The notes: generated by a model from the letters alone, not told the origin. 64,000 bases of DNA from Paenisporosarcina sp. OV554 (GCF_003058165.1 NZ_QBUC01000005.1:1-64000); one strand, 5' to 3'; positions 34,114-43,000 are shown, counted from the stretch's first letter. Numbers and translations are program-made.

Positions 34114-36525
34114 ATGACTGAAACACAGAAGGAATATTCAATAACTGGTATGACATGTGCCGCTTGTGCTAATCGGATTGAAAAAGGTCTTCAAAAAATG
34201 GAAGGCGTAACTTCTGCCACTGTGAACTATGCCAATGAAAAAGCGCAAATTCGGTACGATGAAAAAACCATTCAGTCGAAACAACTAGAAGATAAAGTGA
34301 GATCACTTGGTTATGACATTCTTAATGAAGAAGTGGATTTAAGAATTCAAGGGATGACTTGTGCCGCTTGCTCGACTCGAATTGAAAAAGGTTTAATCCG
34401 TTTAAGTGGTGTCAATCAAGCAACCATCAATTTAGCACTCGAAACTGGCAAAGTTTCTTATAATCCAAATCAAACGACACCACACGATATTGTAAAAAAA
34501 ATTCAGGACTTAGGTTACGATGCAACATTTAAAAATGATGCAAACGCCGAAGCAATCGATTATAAAAAAGTTGATATACAAAAGAAGACTCGATTGTTTT
34601 GGATTTCTGCGATTCTTTCTCTTCCCCTTGTTTGGGCGATGGTTGGACATTTTACATTCACAACAAACATTTATGTACCAGAGATTTTAATGAATCCATA
34701 TGTTCAGTGGGCACTTGCAACACCTGTTCAATTTTGGATTGGGTGGATGTTTTATAAAGGAGCCTATTATGCGCTTCGCAATAAAAGTGCCAATATGGAC
34801 GTCTTGGTTGCCCTCGGTACATCAGCAGCCTACTTCTATAGCGTTTATTTAGTATTGGAGAGTTTGCAACACGGGGAAAGTCATATGCTTGGCTTGTATT
34901 TTGAAACAAGTGCCGTACTAATTACATTGATTTTATTAGGGAAAGTATTTGAGGCACGGGCTAAAGGTCACTCTTCAGATGCTATTAAAAAATTAATGAA
35001 CCTCCAACCGACGATGGCTCTCGTCGAACGTGATGGTCAGACACTCGAGATTGCAGCTGGATCCGTCCAAAAAGGCGATATCTTAGTCATTAAACCGGGT
35101 TCTTCTATACCTGTTGATGGAGTCGTTCTTTCGGGTACATCGGCAGTAGACGAGTCCATGTTAACTGGTGAGAGTCTGCCGATAGAAAAAGGACCTGACT
35201 CTGAAGTGTTCGCAGCAACAATTAACACAAATGGGGTCATGCGTGTCACTGCAACAAAGATTGGTAAGGAAACCGTCCTTTCTTCTATTATTCGTGTAGT
35301 AGAAGAAGCTCAAGGATCGAAAGCTCCAATTCAAAGGCTAGCAGATCGTATTTCAGGCACTTTTGTACCAATTGTTGTAGGTCTTGCTTTGATCACGTTT
35401 TTAGTTTGGTACTTTATCGTAGACGTTGGAAACTTTGCTGCTGCTTTAGAGAGTACGATTGCCGTTCTCGTCATTGCCTGTCCATGTGCACTCGGGCTTG
35501 CTACACCAACATCTATTATGGCTGGATCAGGTCGTTCAGCTGAGCTTGGTATTTTATTTAAAACGGCCGAATCAATGGAAATCACGAAATCGATTGACAC
35601 CGTTGTTTTAGATAAAACTGGAACGATTACAAAAGGAAAACCAGCTGTCACAGATTTTATAGTTCACAAAGAACAGGACAGCAATGCGTTGATTCTTTTA
35701 GCTGCCTCCGCCGAGAACAATTCTGAACATCCAGTGGCGTATGCCATTACTTCTTTTGGTAAAAACTTAAACCTTTTCCTACAAGAGAGCTCTTCTTTTG
35801 AAGCTATCCCCGGGCACGGTATAAAGAGTACGGTTGACTCGAAAGACGTTATCATGGGTACCCGTAAACTCCTATTTGACCGAAATATCAAGTTAGATAG
35901 TGAATTGGATATTGCTGCTGCGTTTGAAAAAGATGGGAAAACGGTCATGTATATGGCAGTAAATCAGGTGCATGTGGCAACTATTGCGATTGCCGATCAA
36001 GTAAAAGATTCTTCGAAAGAAGCGATTTCCAAGTTACATCACATGGGCATTCACGTTGTCATGTTAACTGGCGACCAAGAGACAACAGCTCAAGCAATTG
36101 CAAGACAAGTTGGAATTGATAACGTCGTAGCAGGAGTATTGCCAACTAAGAAAGCTGATGTAATTACTACCCTTCAAAGTGAAGGGCGCAAGGTCGCCAT
36201 GGTTGGTGATGGTATAAATGATGCCCCTGCTTTGGTCGTAGCCGATATCGGAATCGCAATGGGAACTGGAACCGCTGTAGCCATGGAAGCAGCTGATATT
36301 ACATTAATGCAAGGAGATTTATTACGTATTCCTGACACATTAAAAATGAGTCGTTTGACAGTTCGAAACATTAAACAGAACTTGTTTTGGGCTTTAGCTT
36401 ACAATTCAATTGGCATTCCAATCGCGGCTGCAGGACTATTAGCCCCTTGGGTAGCAGGTGCCGCAATGGCGTTTAGTTCCGTATCGGTTGTGATAAATGC
36501 TCTTCGTTTACAGCGCGTAAAATAA
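34114..36525 (+). CDS. copA: Copper-exporting P1B-type ATPase CopA
   Basis: Cu(I) exporter of 803 aa. Two N-terminal HMA domains each carry GMTCAAC (about residues 11 and 79). The membrane CPC motif is VIACPCALGLATPTS near 454. The phosphorylation loop is VVLDKTGTITKGKPA near 493, the HP motif SEHPVA near 540, and GDGINDAPALVVADIGIAMG near 695. It pumps Cu(I) from CopZ out of the cytoplasm. ATG at 34114 has GGAGTG 6 nt upstream; the frame opens at 34096. Confidence 0.96.
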   Translation: MTETQKEYSITGMTCAACANRIEKGLQKMEGVTSATVNYANEKAQIRYDEKTIQSKQLEDKVRSLGYDILNEEVDLRIQGMTCAACSTRIEKGLIRLSGVNQATINLALETGKVSYNPNQTTPHDIVKKIQDLGYDATFKNDANAEAIDYKKVDIQKKTRLFWISAILSLPLVWAMVGHFTFTTNIYVPEILMNPYVQWALATPVQFWIGWMFYKGAYYALRNKSANMDVLVALGTSAAYFYSVYLVLESLQHGESHMLGLYFETSAVLITLILLGKVFEARAKGHSSDAIKKLMNLQPTMALVERDGQTLEIAAGSVQKGDILVIKPGSSIPVDGVVLSGTSAVDESMLTGESLPIEKGPDSEVFAATINTNGVMRVTATKIGKETVLSSIIRVVEEAQGSKAPIQRLADRISGTFVPIVVGLALITFLVWYFIVDVGNFAAALESTIAVLVIACPCALGLATPTSIMAGSGRSAELGILFKTAESMEITKSIDTVVLDKTGTITKGKPAVTDFIVHKEQDSNALILLAASAENNSEHPVAYAITSFGKNLNLFLQESSSFEAIPGHGIKSTVDSKDVIMGTRKLLFDRNIKLDSELDIAAAFEKDGKTVMYMAVNQVHVATIAIADQVKDSSKEAISKLHHMGIHVVMLTGDQETTAQAIARQVGIDNVVAGVLPTKKADVITTLQSEGRKVAMVGDGINDAPALVVADIGIAMGTGTAVAMEAADITLMQGDLLRIPDTLKMSRLTVRNIKQNLFWALAYNSIGIPIAAAGLLAPWVAGAAMAFSSVSVVINALRLQRVK

Positions 36526-36550
36526 GGAATAAATTTGCTAGAAATGCTCG

Positions 36551-36595
36551 AAACACACTCTTTAGGTCATTTCCTATGGGGTGTGTTCTTTTTTT
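36551..36595 (+). terminator. Terminator after copA
   Basis: AACACAC with a loose central loop pairs with GTGTGTT and is followed by a T run (TCTTTTTTT) on the plus strand. Confidence 0.78.
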
Positions 36596-36607
36596 ATGCT
36601 TGTTGTT

Positions 36608-36631
36608 GTTTGAATAGTTATTTCCGAGTAA
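36608..36631 (+). promoter_or_regulatory. Possible sigma-B-type promoter of the MFS gene at 36674
   Basis: GTTTGA (36608-36613), 12 bp, GAGTAA (36626-36631): one mismatch in each box to GTTTAA-N12/15-GGGTAA. This is a weak call that could easily arise by chance. Confidence 0.3.
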
Positions 36632-36673
36632 AATGAACTATATGTATTGGTTAAGAAAGCGGGTCTTTAAAGA

Positions 36674-37849
36674 ATGAAGAAAGCCATTTTGTTATTAATG
36701 TCTGTGCAATTCTTTGTATATCTAGGTTTCGGTATTATTATTCCGATTTTGCCCGAAGTGATTTTAGAACAAGGGTATAGTGAGGTTCACGTTGGTGGTT
36801 TATTAACGATTTATGCACTAGCTTCCTTCTTTACAGCTCCACTGTGGGGAGCATTATCTGATCGAACAGGAAGAAAAAAATTAATCCTCATTGGTTTAAT
36901 AGGGTTCAGTATGAGCTTTATCATTTTTGCTGGTTTTATTGAAGTACTTCCAATGTTATACGTTTCGAGAATAGTAGGTGGCATTTTTTCTGGTGCATTG
37001 TATACAGCTGTAACAGGATTTGTTGCAGATATGACTACCGAAGAAGAACGCAATAAGTATATGGGATTGCTCGGCATGTCGATCGGACTCGGATTTATTT
37101 TCGGTCCAGCAATTGGCGGCATACTCGGAGGTATCACTTTGCAACTTCCGTTTATTGTTTCGGCTTTATTGACGCTTTTGTTAGTGGTCTATGCGAGCAT
37201 TATTTTGAAAGAACCTGAAGCTAGAAAAGAAGCACGAAAGCGTGCATTATTACCAAAGGGTGCAAATACACTTTGGCAGTACCGTATTCGTTATTTGTTT
37301 ATGTTTTCATTTATGGTTACTTTTTTACTTGCTGGCTTAGAAGCGACATTCCAATTGTTCCAAATCAATAAAATCTCCATCACCCCTCTCCAGCTTGGGT
37401 ACTTATTTATGGCAAGCGGGTTAGTAGATGCAGTTATCCAAGGCGGAGTTGTTCGTCGCGTAAAAAATGGTCAAGAAACAAAATGGATCATAGCTGCCCA
37501 AATAGTAACTGCAATCGGACTGGTGTTAATGCTATTTACAGGAAGCTTACTGTGGGCAGGATTTGCACTGAGCGTATTTACAGCCGGTAATGCCCTTGCT
37601 CGAACAGTGTTGGTGTCATTAACGACTAAAGAATCTGGTGGAATGTACGGCACAGCAGCCGGCATGACATATTCAATGGACAATATGGGACGGATTATTG
37701 GTCCTCTGCTGTTTACTTGGATTTTCACCGTCCAGCCCGACAACATCTATGTTCTGTCATCAATAGTTGCTCTCGCTTCTATTAGTTTGATTTTGTTGTT
37801 CCGCAAATCCAATCAATCATTAAAAAATGAAAATCCAGCTCCCTCTTAA
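36674..37849 (+). CDS. MFS drug-efflux transporter (Bmr/NorA/TetA-like)
   Basis: Twelve-TM major facilitator of the DHA1 drug:H+ antiporter type, 391 aa. The loop 2-3 motif A is WGALSDRTGRKKLILIG near residue 58, and the antiporter motif C is GLGFIFGPAIGGILGG near 137. It most resembles the multidrug or tetracycline exporters of Bacillales. The substrate is unknown. The ribosome binding site is poor (AAAGCGGG is 10 nt from the ATG). It is monocistronic. Confidence 0.88.
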   Translation: MKKAILLLMSVQFFVYLGFGIIIPILPEVILEQGYSEVHVGGLLTIYALASFFTAPLWGALSDRTGRKKLILIGLIGFSMSFIIFAGFIEVLPMLYVSRIVGGIFSGALYTAVTGFVADMTTEEERNKYMGLLGMSIGLGFIFGPAIGGILGGITLQLPFIVSALLTLLLVVYASIILKEPEARKEARKRALLPKGANTLWQYRIRYLFMFSFMVTFLLAGLEATFQLFQINKISITPLQLGYLFMASGLVDAVIQGGVVRRVKNGQETKWIIAAQIVTAIGLVLMLFTGSLLWAGFALSVFTAGNALARTVLVSLTTKESGGMYGTAAGMTYSMDNMGRIIGPLLFTWIFTVQPDNIYVLSSIVALASISLILLFRKSNQSLKNENPAPS

Positions 37850-37872
37850 TTTGAGGGGCTGGATTTTTTTCT
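37829..37872 (+). terminator. Terminator after the MFS gene
   Basis: AAAATCCAGCTCCCTC, loop, GAGGGGCTGGATTTTTTT. The 5' arm overlaps the last codons of the gene. Confidence 0.92.
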
Positions 37873-38024
37873 TAATGCTCTGTTAAATGGTATTGTTGTT
37901 TATTGTACATTTGCGTTGTTCTCACGCTTCTCGCTCTTGCGGCTTGCTTGGCGCAAATGAACTCTTATGGTATTCATTTAATATCAACAGTATAATATCT
38001 AGCAAAATAATTGAAGCAGAAAGA

Positions 38025-38258
38025 GGCCGAAATTGCATCTTCGGCCGAATATCTACTTAAAGAGTCCTTCATTTCTTTAGTTAACCAAACCAAAAATATC
38101 TTGTACTTTCAGGTTGCAAGGGAGCGAAGGACGCACACCCGCCGCAGGATGATCTATAAAAAGAGAGCTAGGCGAAGTGACGCAGTCACAAGCCAAGCTC
38201 TCTTTGTTCTTTAGAACATCTTGCAGCAGGTAACGCGTCCAAAGCGGACTGGAAACCT
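38025..38258 (+). repeat. Structured dispersed repeat, copy 3 (full length)
   Basis: This is the only gene-free structure in the 574-nt gap between two MFS genes. In order: hairpin GGCCGAA/TTCGGCC (38025-38046), ATCTACTTAA, AT-rich spacer, then AGGTTGCAAGGGAGCGAAGG at 38111. CACCCGCCGCAGGATGAT follows, then hairpin GAGAGCTAGGC/GCCAAGCTCTC with tip GTGAC-GCA-GTCAC, TGCAGCAG, and a closing AAACCT. Inside it GCAGGATG can pair with CATCTTGC. It matches copy 1 (minus strand) from end to end; an ORF of 67 codons across it is not credible. The rest of 37873-38423 shows nothing else I can name. Confidence 0.85.
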
Positions 38259-38423
38259 ATTATCCTCAATAAATGTTCGTTTTCTCTGCAAATCGACGGT
38301 CTTTTTCATCGTACAATTGATCTAGCCGCAATTAAATTATACTCTATAGTTTTTTATTCAATATCAAACCAGTTTTTCTCAAATAACATTTGAAACATTT
38401 GAAATGACCGAGCAGTGCTTTTC

Positions 38424-39728
38424 TTATGAAGGCACTACTTTCACTGGCTCTTCTATGATTTTTTTGTTCTCAAGTTCAGGATGTGCTTGTTTCATAATGG
38501 ATGGACGAAGCATGTAGAAAACAGCTAGTAATAAAATGACACTAGAACCTATTAGGACATATTGAGCTGGAACGACATCATAGAGGAATCCGAATAACAC
38601 CATTCCTAAGGGCATTAAAGACAACGACATGGTTTCAAGTAGCCCAAATACGCGACCTCGATATTCTTCATCAATGCGTTTTTGCATCATCACACCAATT
38701 GGCGTGTTAACGAAAACCATACTTACACCAAATGTAAACATAAGTACGATATAAAAACTAACAACTCCTATATAAGGTAACTGGATAAGTAATGGGAAAG
38801 TTACCAACGCCATCAAGGCTCCCATGATTAATATGCCCCTTTTCACAACAACTAGAGGAAACTTAACTTCCTTACGTGTAGATAAGTAAATGGAAGTAAC
38901 GAGCATTCCAACGGCAAGAGCCCCTTCTGTAATTCCAAAATGGGCGGATTGAACTTTTAACCCATCAACAAGAATAAAGGCATAGCCAACAGTAAAAGCA
39001 CCGAAGAAAAAGTTAATGACAAGAGCTACCCATACAATAACTATTAAAATACGATGTTGTTTTACATAGGTGACACCCGCTTTCATATTTTGAAGCATCG
39101 TTTCCTTCTTATCATTTACCTCTTCGGTGATTCTCGTCGTAAATAATTTAAAATCCATGGTTGACTCAAGAATTACGGCAATGATGTAACTTACCATATG
39201 AATGATTAGAAACATTTCTATAGAAACGAGACCGAATAATAACCCACCTACTGCGGGACCACCTATTGAAGCAATTGATATGGACATTTGATTAAACGAC
39301 ATCGCTTTTTGAATTCGTTCTGAATCCACTAAATTTGCAATAGAAGAGCTGAACGTCACCCCAGAGAATAGTGATGTAATCGAAAGTACAATTTCTGTTA
39401 GATAAATCGCAATAAGAGAAAGACCTATAGTTAAACTCACTGCCAACAAACCAGCAACTGCCACCACGCTACATATTTGGGCAACGATAATAATAGTTTT
39501 TTTTGAATACTTATCTGCAGCGTAGCCCGCAAATGGTGCCATAATAACTCTAGGGAGAATATTACAAATTAGAACAATCGCGAAACTAGTTGCTGATCCT
39601 GTTATTGATAAAATGTAAAAACTAATCCCAAACGTAAAAACACTTACACCAAAGGTAGAAATCAATTTACTAATTGTGAACGTCCACAAGTGATATGTGG
39701 CTTTTCTTAACTTCATGGTCTCATCCAT
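38424..39728 (-). CDS. MFS transporter, macrolide-efflux-like (MFS_3)
   Basis: Major facilitator of 434 aa with 12 TM helices and the MFS_3 signatures seen in macrolide/bacteriocin-type exporters: FAGYAADKYSKKTIIIVAQI near residue 71 and SMSLSLMPLGMVLFGFLYD near 365. It diverges from an Xre/TPR regulator, and the 126-bp gap between the genes holds two identical-type palindromes. It is therefore very likely regulated by that neighbour. GGGG is 8 nt before the ATG. Substrate unknown. Confidence 0.88.
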   Translation of the reverse strand: MDETMKLRKATYHLWTFTISKLISTFGVSVFTFGISFYILSITGSATSFAIVLICNILPRVIMAPFAGYAADKYSKKTIIIVAQICSVVAVAGLLAVSLTIGLSLIAIYLTEIVLSITSLFSGVTFSSSIANLVDSERIQKAMSFNQMSISIASIGGPAVGGLLFGLVSIEMFLIIHMVSYIIAVILESTMDFKLFTTRITEEVNDKKETMLQNMKAGVTYVKQHRILIVIVWVALVINFFFGAFTVGYAFILVDGLKVQSAHFGITEGALAVGMLVTSIYLSTRKEVKFPLVVVKRGILIMGALMALVTFPLLIQLPYIGVVSFYIVLMFTFGVSMVFVNTPIGVMMQKRIDEEYRGRVFGLLETMSLSLMPLGMVLFGFLYDVVPAQYVLIGSSVILLLAVFYMLRPSIMKQAHPELENKKIIEEPVKVVPS

Positions 39729-39760
39729 ACAAAAACCCCTTTTGTTTTGAAATGATTAAA

Positions 39761-39777
39761 GTTTAATTAAATTAAAC
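39761..39777. promoter_or_regulatory. Operator palindrome A between MFS exporter and Xre/TPR regulator
   Basis: GTTTAATTAAATTAAAC is a perfect 7-bp inverted repeat (GTTTAAT-N3-ATTAAAC). It lies 33 bp from the exporter start codon and matches the second site at 39815. Confidence 0.8.
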
Positions 39778-39814
39778 GAATAATAACATGTTAACACTTC
39801 CCATGCAAGCTCAA

Positions 39815-39831
39815 GTTTAATATAATTAAAC
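39815..39831. promoter_or_regulatory. Operator palindrome B between MFS exporter and Xre/TPR regulator
   Basis: GTTTAATATAATTAAAC has the same GTTTAAT-N3-ATTAAAC form as site A. The centres are 54 bp apart (about five helical turns), a spacing suited to cooperative binding. It lies 23 bp before the regulator ATG. Confidence 0.8.
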
Positions 39832-39854
39832 TAATTAGAAATGGAGCGTTATAT

Positions 39855-41105
39855 ATGGATACTCTCGGATTACGAATCAGACAACTACGAAAAGAACAAA
39901 AGCTAACATTAGAAGCATTAGCTGGCAATAAGCTGACAAAAGGCATGCTAAGTTTAATAGAAAACGGCAAAGCCCAGCCTTCCATGGAAAGCTTATCTTA
40001 TATAGCTCAACAACTGGGTGTGGAGTCATCTGAATTAATGGAAGATGTCAGCCCAACAGAGAAAAGAACCGTTTTAGAAAAAGCAGAAAAACTCTATAAA
40101 GTGGTGTTTTCTGAGTTAACAGATGAACATAAACAAATTGTTGAACTAATCAATCCAATAGCAGATAAATTAACGCTCAGTTATGAGTCAGCCAGATTGC
40201 TCGATTTATATAGTAGGTCTGGCTATCATTCAAAACATGAGGATTGGAATTCTTATTACAATCGTGCAATGGAAATGTATGAGCAATTACATCTATATAA
40301 TCAAAGTGCATCTCTTGCACTTTTTAGAGGTATGATCCAGTTCACAGCCCATCGTTACGAAGAAGCGTTGGCTATTATTTTGCAGGAACATGCTCATTTC
40401 GATTCTCCATTTGATGCAATGACAACCATTGAATATTTGTATTGTGAATCTTTGTTATTTTCTGCTGTCGGAAATTATGAACAAGCACAGATAAAAATGA
40501 AGGAAGCTTTAAATTTTTCTAAAGGAGAACGAATTTTTTACCGAATTGATGATTTGTATCGTTTGGCTTGTTTCCAGGCAATGATTAACGGGAATGAAGA
40601 GGATCGATCGTATTATTTACAGAAGGTTCGACAATATGGAGAGTTTGCAGAAAATAAATATTCTACTGCGATTGCGGAATTTTTGGAAGCACATTTTCAC
40701 AACTCATTTACTCATGATTATCATAAAGCAGATGTTCATATCGAGCTTTCCCTTGAACTTGGAAAAGAAATTCACACAGGTAAAGGCAATAAAGAAAAAA
40801 ATAATAATCACTATCTTCTCGAAAAAGGAAAAGTTTTATATGGTTTAGGCCAATTCAAAGAAGCTTTACCGATGCTCACAAAATATGAAATACCGACCTA
40901 TTTGCATCATCCTTACGATTTATCGATGGCTTTTGAGGTCCACTCATACCGTGCACTTTGCTATGCTCAACTCGGAGATCAGGAAAAAGCAATGAAAGAA
41001 TCCAAGATTGGGCATGATTTGATTACTGAGTTACCAGACACTCCTTATAAGAAGTTTATTGTTCAAACCTATACAGATTTACAAAAAAGCAGTGATTCAA
41101 TTTGA
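39855..41105 (+). CDS. Xre-type regulator with TPR sensor domain
   Basis: Regulator of 416 aa. The N-terminal Xre HTH is LGLRIRQLRKEQKLTLEALA (residues 4-23), with KGMLSLIENGKAQPSMESL as recognition helix. About 300 residues of helical TPR-like repeats follow (YNRAMEMYEQLHLYNQSASL, HRYEEALAIILQEHAHFD). This RRNPP-like layout is used by peptide- or ligand-sensing regulators. It is divergent from the MFS exporter, with shared twin operators, so it likely controls both genes. No small peptide gene is evident next to it. Confidence 0.9.
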   Translation: MDTLGLRIRQLRKEQKLTLEALAGNKLTKGMLSLIENGKAQPSMESLSYIAQQLGVESSELMEDVSPTEKRTVLEKAEKLYKVVFSELTDEHKQIVELINPIADKLTLSYESARLLDLYSRSGYHSKHEDWNSYYNRAMEMYEQLHLYNQSASLALFRGMIQFTAHRYEEALAIILQEHAHFDSPFDAMTTIEYLYCESLLFSAVGNYEQAQIKMKEALNFSKGERIFYRIDDLYRLACFQAMINGNEEDRSYYLQKVRQYGEFAENKYSTAIAEFLEAHFHNSFTHDYHKADVHIELSLELGKEIHTGKGNKEKNNNHYLLEKGKVLYGLGQFKEALPMLTKYEIPTYLHHPYDLSMAFEVHSYRALCYAQLGDQEKAMKESKIGHDLITELPDTPYKKFIVQTYTDLQKSSDSI

Positions 41106-41121
41106 GATCACTGCTTTTCGT
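41085..41121. terminator. Bidirectional terminator
   Basis: AAAAGCAGTGATT/AGATCACTGCTTTT lies between convergent genes, has A/T runs on both sides and overlaps both gene ends. It can serve both strands. Confidence 0.88.
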
Positions 41122-42673
41122 ATGTCACGTAATTACTTAACCACAACCGGAATTTTTCAAATGATTCTTCAAACTCAGGCTGGATAAGTGAAAGTTGAAC
41201 CCATTGTCTTTCTTTCAAGTAGGCACTTTGATCATGTAAATCAAATCCAGAAAGTCTGGCGTCTTTCGCCATATGCTTATTTATTGTAGGGACTTTTAAC
41301 GTGACAATCATTGGGTAACCTTGTTTAGTTAAAAATTCAAGCTCTCCATTTTGTTCTGCAAGTAAAAGCTGTTCATAGCGTTCATTTAGAACATTATATC
41401 GTGCGTTGTTATCGTATGCTTTTAATGCAATTTCTAGACTTTCTAGCAGTTGAGATGAATACGTGTATGGTATTCCCCCATTGGCATAGCAACCTAAATC
41501 AAGATACATAGGAATAGATGGAGAAACTTCGATGAGATGATTTGAAAAAACCATGGCGATACCTGTCATTGTACCAATCGCTTTTCCACTGACACCACTT
41601 GCTAAATACACCTTTTTTAAATTGATAGGAATTGTACCAATGGAGCTTACACAATCCATGCAAACTTTTATATTCAATTCGTTTCCAAGTTCTAGTATGT
41701 GGTCCACATTATTTAACATGCCGGTTGACGTTTCCCCGTGCGCTAGTAGAATCCATCCATACAAGCCTGATCTCATCTCGCGCCCCAACTCAGAAATGGC
41801 GAATGGTTGCCCCCACTCTACTTCTACTGTTTCAAACTCTAAGCCCCACTTTAAAGCTTGGTTTTTCAGCCGCTCTCCAAACGCACCATTAATTAAGATT
41901 AACCCATTCGAGTCAAGCCTACTAATTTGCGCGATCATTGCCTCGTTCGCTAGCGTCCCGCTTCCAGAAAGCAAATGTACGTGAGACGCTCCAGTCAGAT
42001 TGGTTAACTCACTTTGCACGCGTTTGAAGCGTTCAGTGAATTCATATGAACGATGCGAAACAGGTGCACGTTGAAACGCTTTTTTTAGGTCTGCTGTTAA
42101 TTCATTCGGACCTGGATAGAAAGTATGCCGTTTATGTTGAAAACGAGCTGCAACAGATTGTTCATAATACTGCTTCGTCAAAAACATCGGTACAAAAGCT
42201 GCTTCCTCGCTCCCAACAGGTTCTGCAAAAGCTTTAAATCCAAGTTGACCGTACAATTTTAATTCACGAACGGTTCCCGATATGACTGCTGCTCCATACC
42301 CTTTTTCGTACGCATAGTCTGCTAATGCACGAGCCAACATGAAAAACACACGGCCATTGCGATGTTCTCGGCGAACAGACAACAACCGTATTTCACATAA
42401 CTTCCCAGTTAATGCTTCCTCAGGTAAGGCATTCTCTACTAAACCAATTTTGTGGTCAAGCGAAAATGGCCGTTGATCACGCAGTGCAATCATCCCCACG
42501 AGTTCTTGATCTTTCAACACAATTAAATATGTATTTTCATGATGAAATGCATCCTGGCGTTTTCCACTTGGATGCTGTTCATGTTGCGGTATTTCTTCTA
42601 CGAACGTATCATAATTTAGTTTGGCAATGGCCTCAAACTCTTTTTCAGCACGAGCAATTTTACACCAATACAT
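41108..42673 (-). CDS. GNAT acyltransferase fused to class V aminotransferase
   Basis: Two-domain enzyme of about 521 aa. Residues 1-175 are a GNAT-type fold with an N-terminus (LNYDTFVEEIPQHEQHPSGK) resembling N-acyl-amino-acid-synthase or autoinducer-type acyltransferases, and a CoA-loop region VRREHRNGRVFFMLARALAD. Residues from about 190 form a class V PLP aminotransferase (HTFYPGPNELTADLK start, LLSGSGTLANEAMIAQ, CMDCVSSIGTIPI). The PLP lysine is in SGVSGKAIGTMTG. A transaminated product might be acylated by the same protein. ATG at 42673 has AAGGTG 6 nt upstream; a GTG at 42682 overlaps that site. Confidence 0.85.
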   Translation of the reverse strand: MYWCKIARAEKEFEAIAKLNYDTFVEEIPQHEQHPSGKRQDAFHHENTYLIVLKDQELVGMIALRDQRPFSLDHKIGLVENALPEEALTGKLCEIRLLSVRREHRNGRVFFMLARALADYAYEKGYGAAVISGTVRELKLYGQLGFKAFAEPVGSEEAAFVPMFLTKQYYEQSVAARFQHKRHTFYPGPNELTADLKKAFQRAPVSHRSYEFTERFKRVQSELTNLTGASHVHLLSGSGTLANEAMIAQISRLDSNGLILINGAFGERLKNQALKWGLEFETVEVEWGQPFAISELGREMRSGLYGWILLAHGETSTGMLNNVDHILELGNELNIKVCMDCVSSIGTIPINLKKVYLASGVSGKAIGTMTGIAMVFSNHLIEVSPSIPMYLDLGCYANGGIPYTYSSQLLESLEIALKAYDNNARYNVLNERYEQLLLAEQNGELEFLTKQGYPMIVTLKVPTINKHMAKDARLSGFDLHDQSAYLKERQWVQLSLIQPEFEESFEKFRLWLSNYVTYEKQ

Positions 42674-42803
42674 ACCATGCACCTTCTAGTTTTAAAATAT
42701 AGAACGATTATATTGATCCTAGGTTCTATTTTCTCACATATTAAAGCAAACCCCTATAAAAATCGGCAGATGGAAATGGAAGAATACTAAAGTGATTTGG
42801 AGT

Positions 42804-42893
42804 CCTATGAGCGAATTGAGTGATTTACCGTGTCTATGCGAGGATTCTAATCTTCTATGCGTGGTTTCGAATGTTCTATACGCGTTTCATCAA
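42804..42893. repeat. Degenerate 21-bp intergenic repeat
   Basis: TCTATGCG/TCTATACG recurs at 42833, 42854 and 42875 with an exact 21-bp period and similar filler (AGGATTCTAATCT, TGGTTTCGAATGT, CGTTTCATC). A looser CCTATGAGCGA sits at 42804. It is non-coding and lies between the fusion gene and terminators, in the 330-nt gap 42674-43012. Similar short intergenic repeats occur in Bacillaceae; the function is unknown. Confidence 0.65.
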
Positions 42894-42897
42894 AAAA

Positions 42898-42920
42898 GCC
42901 ACAACATTTATGGTTGTGGC
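42898..42920 (-). terminator. Second, tandem terminator downstream of tcyP
   Basis: GCCACAACC, loop, GGTTGTGGC style hairpin followed by TTTTTT on the minus strand. It backs up the larger hairpin at 42952-43000. Confidence 0.8.
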
Positions 42921-42951
42921 ACACAATAATTTCTGAGTTAAAGAAGAAAAA

Positions 42952-43000
42952 ACGAGGATGACCCAAGAGTGGTAAGAACTCTTCCTTCGGGCAACCTCGT
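42952..43000 (-). terminator. Large terminator of the tcyP gene
   Basis: Long interrupted hairpin: ACGAGG/CCTCGT at the base, then AAGAGT/ACTCTT at the tip, followed by TTTTTTC on the minus strand. Confidence 0.85.

Noticed and set aside
38011-38214. A 67-codon plus-strand ORF
   Set aside because: It runs through the structured repeat, has no family resemblance, and the related copy at 23459 does not preserve the frame.
40594-40848. An 84-codon ORF inside the Xre/TPR gene
   Set aside because: It is an out-of-frame shadow with no ribosome site, and the host gene is intact. I considered it as a Phr-like peptide gene but it has no signal peptide.
42804-42893. Possible CRISPR array
   Set aside because: Only three short degenerate units of 21 bp with no distinct spacers, and no cas genes anywhere in the window.
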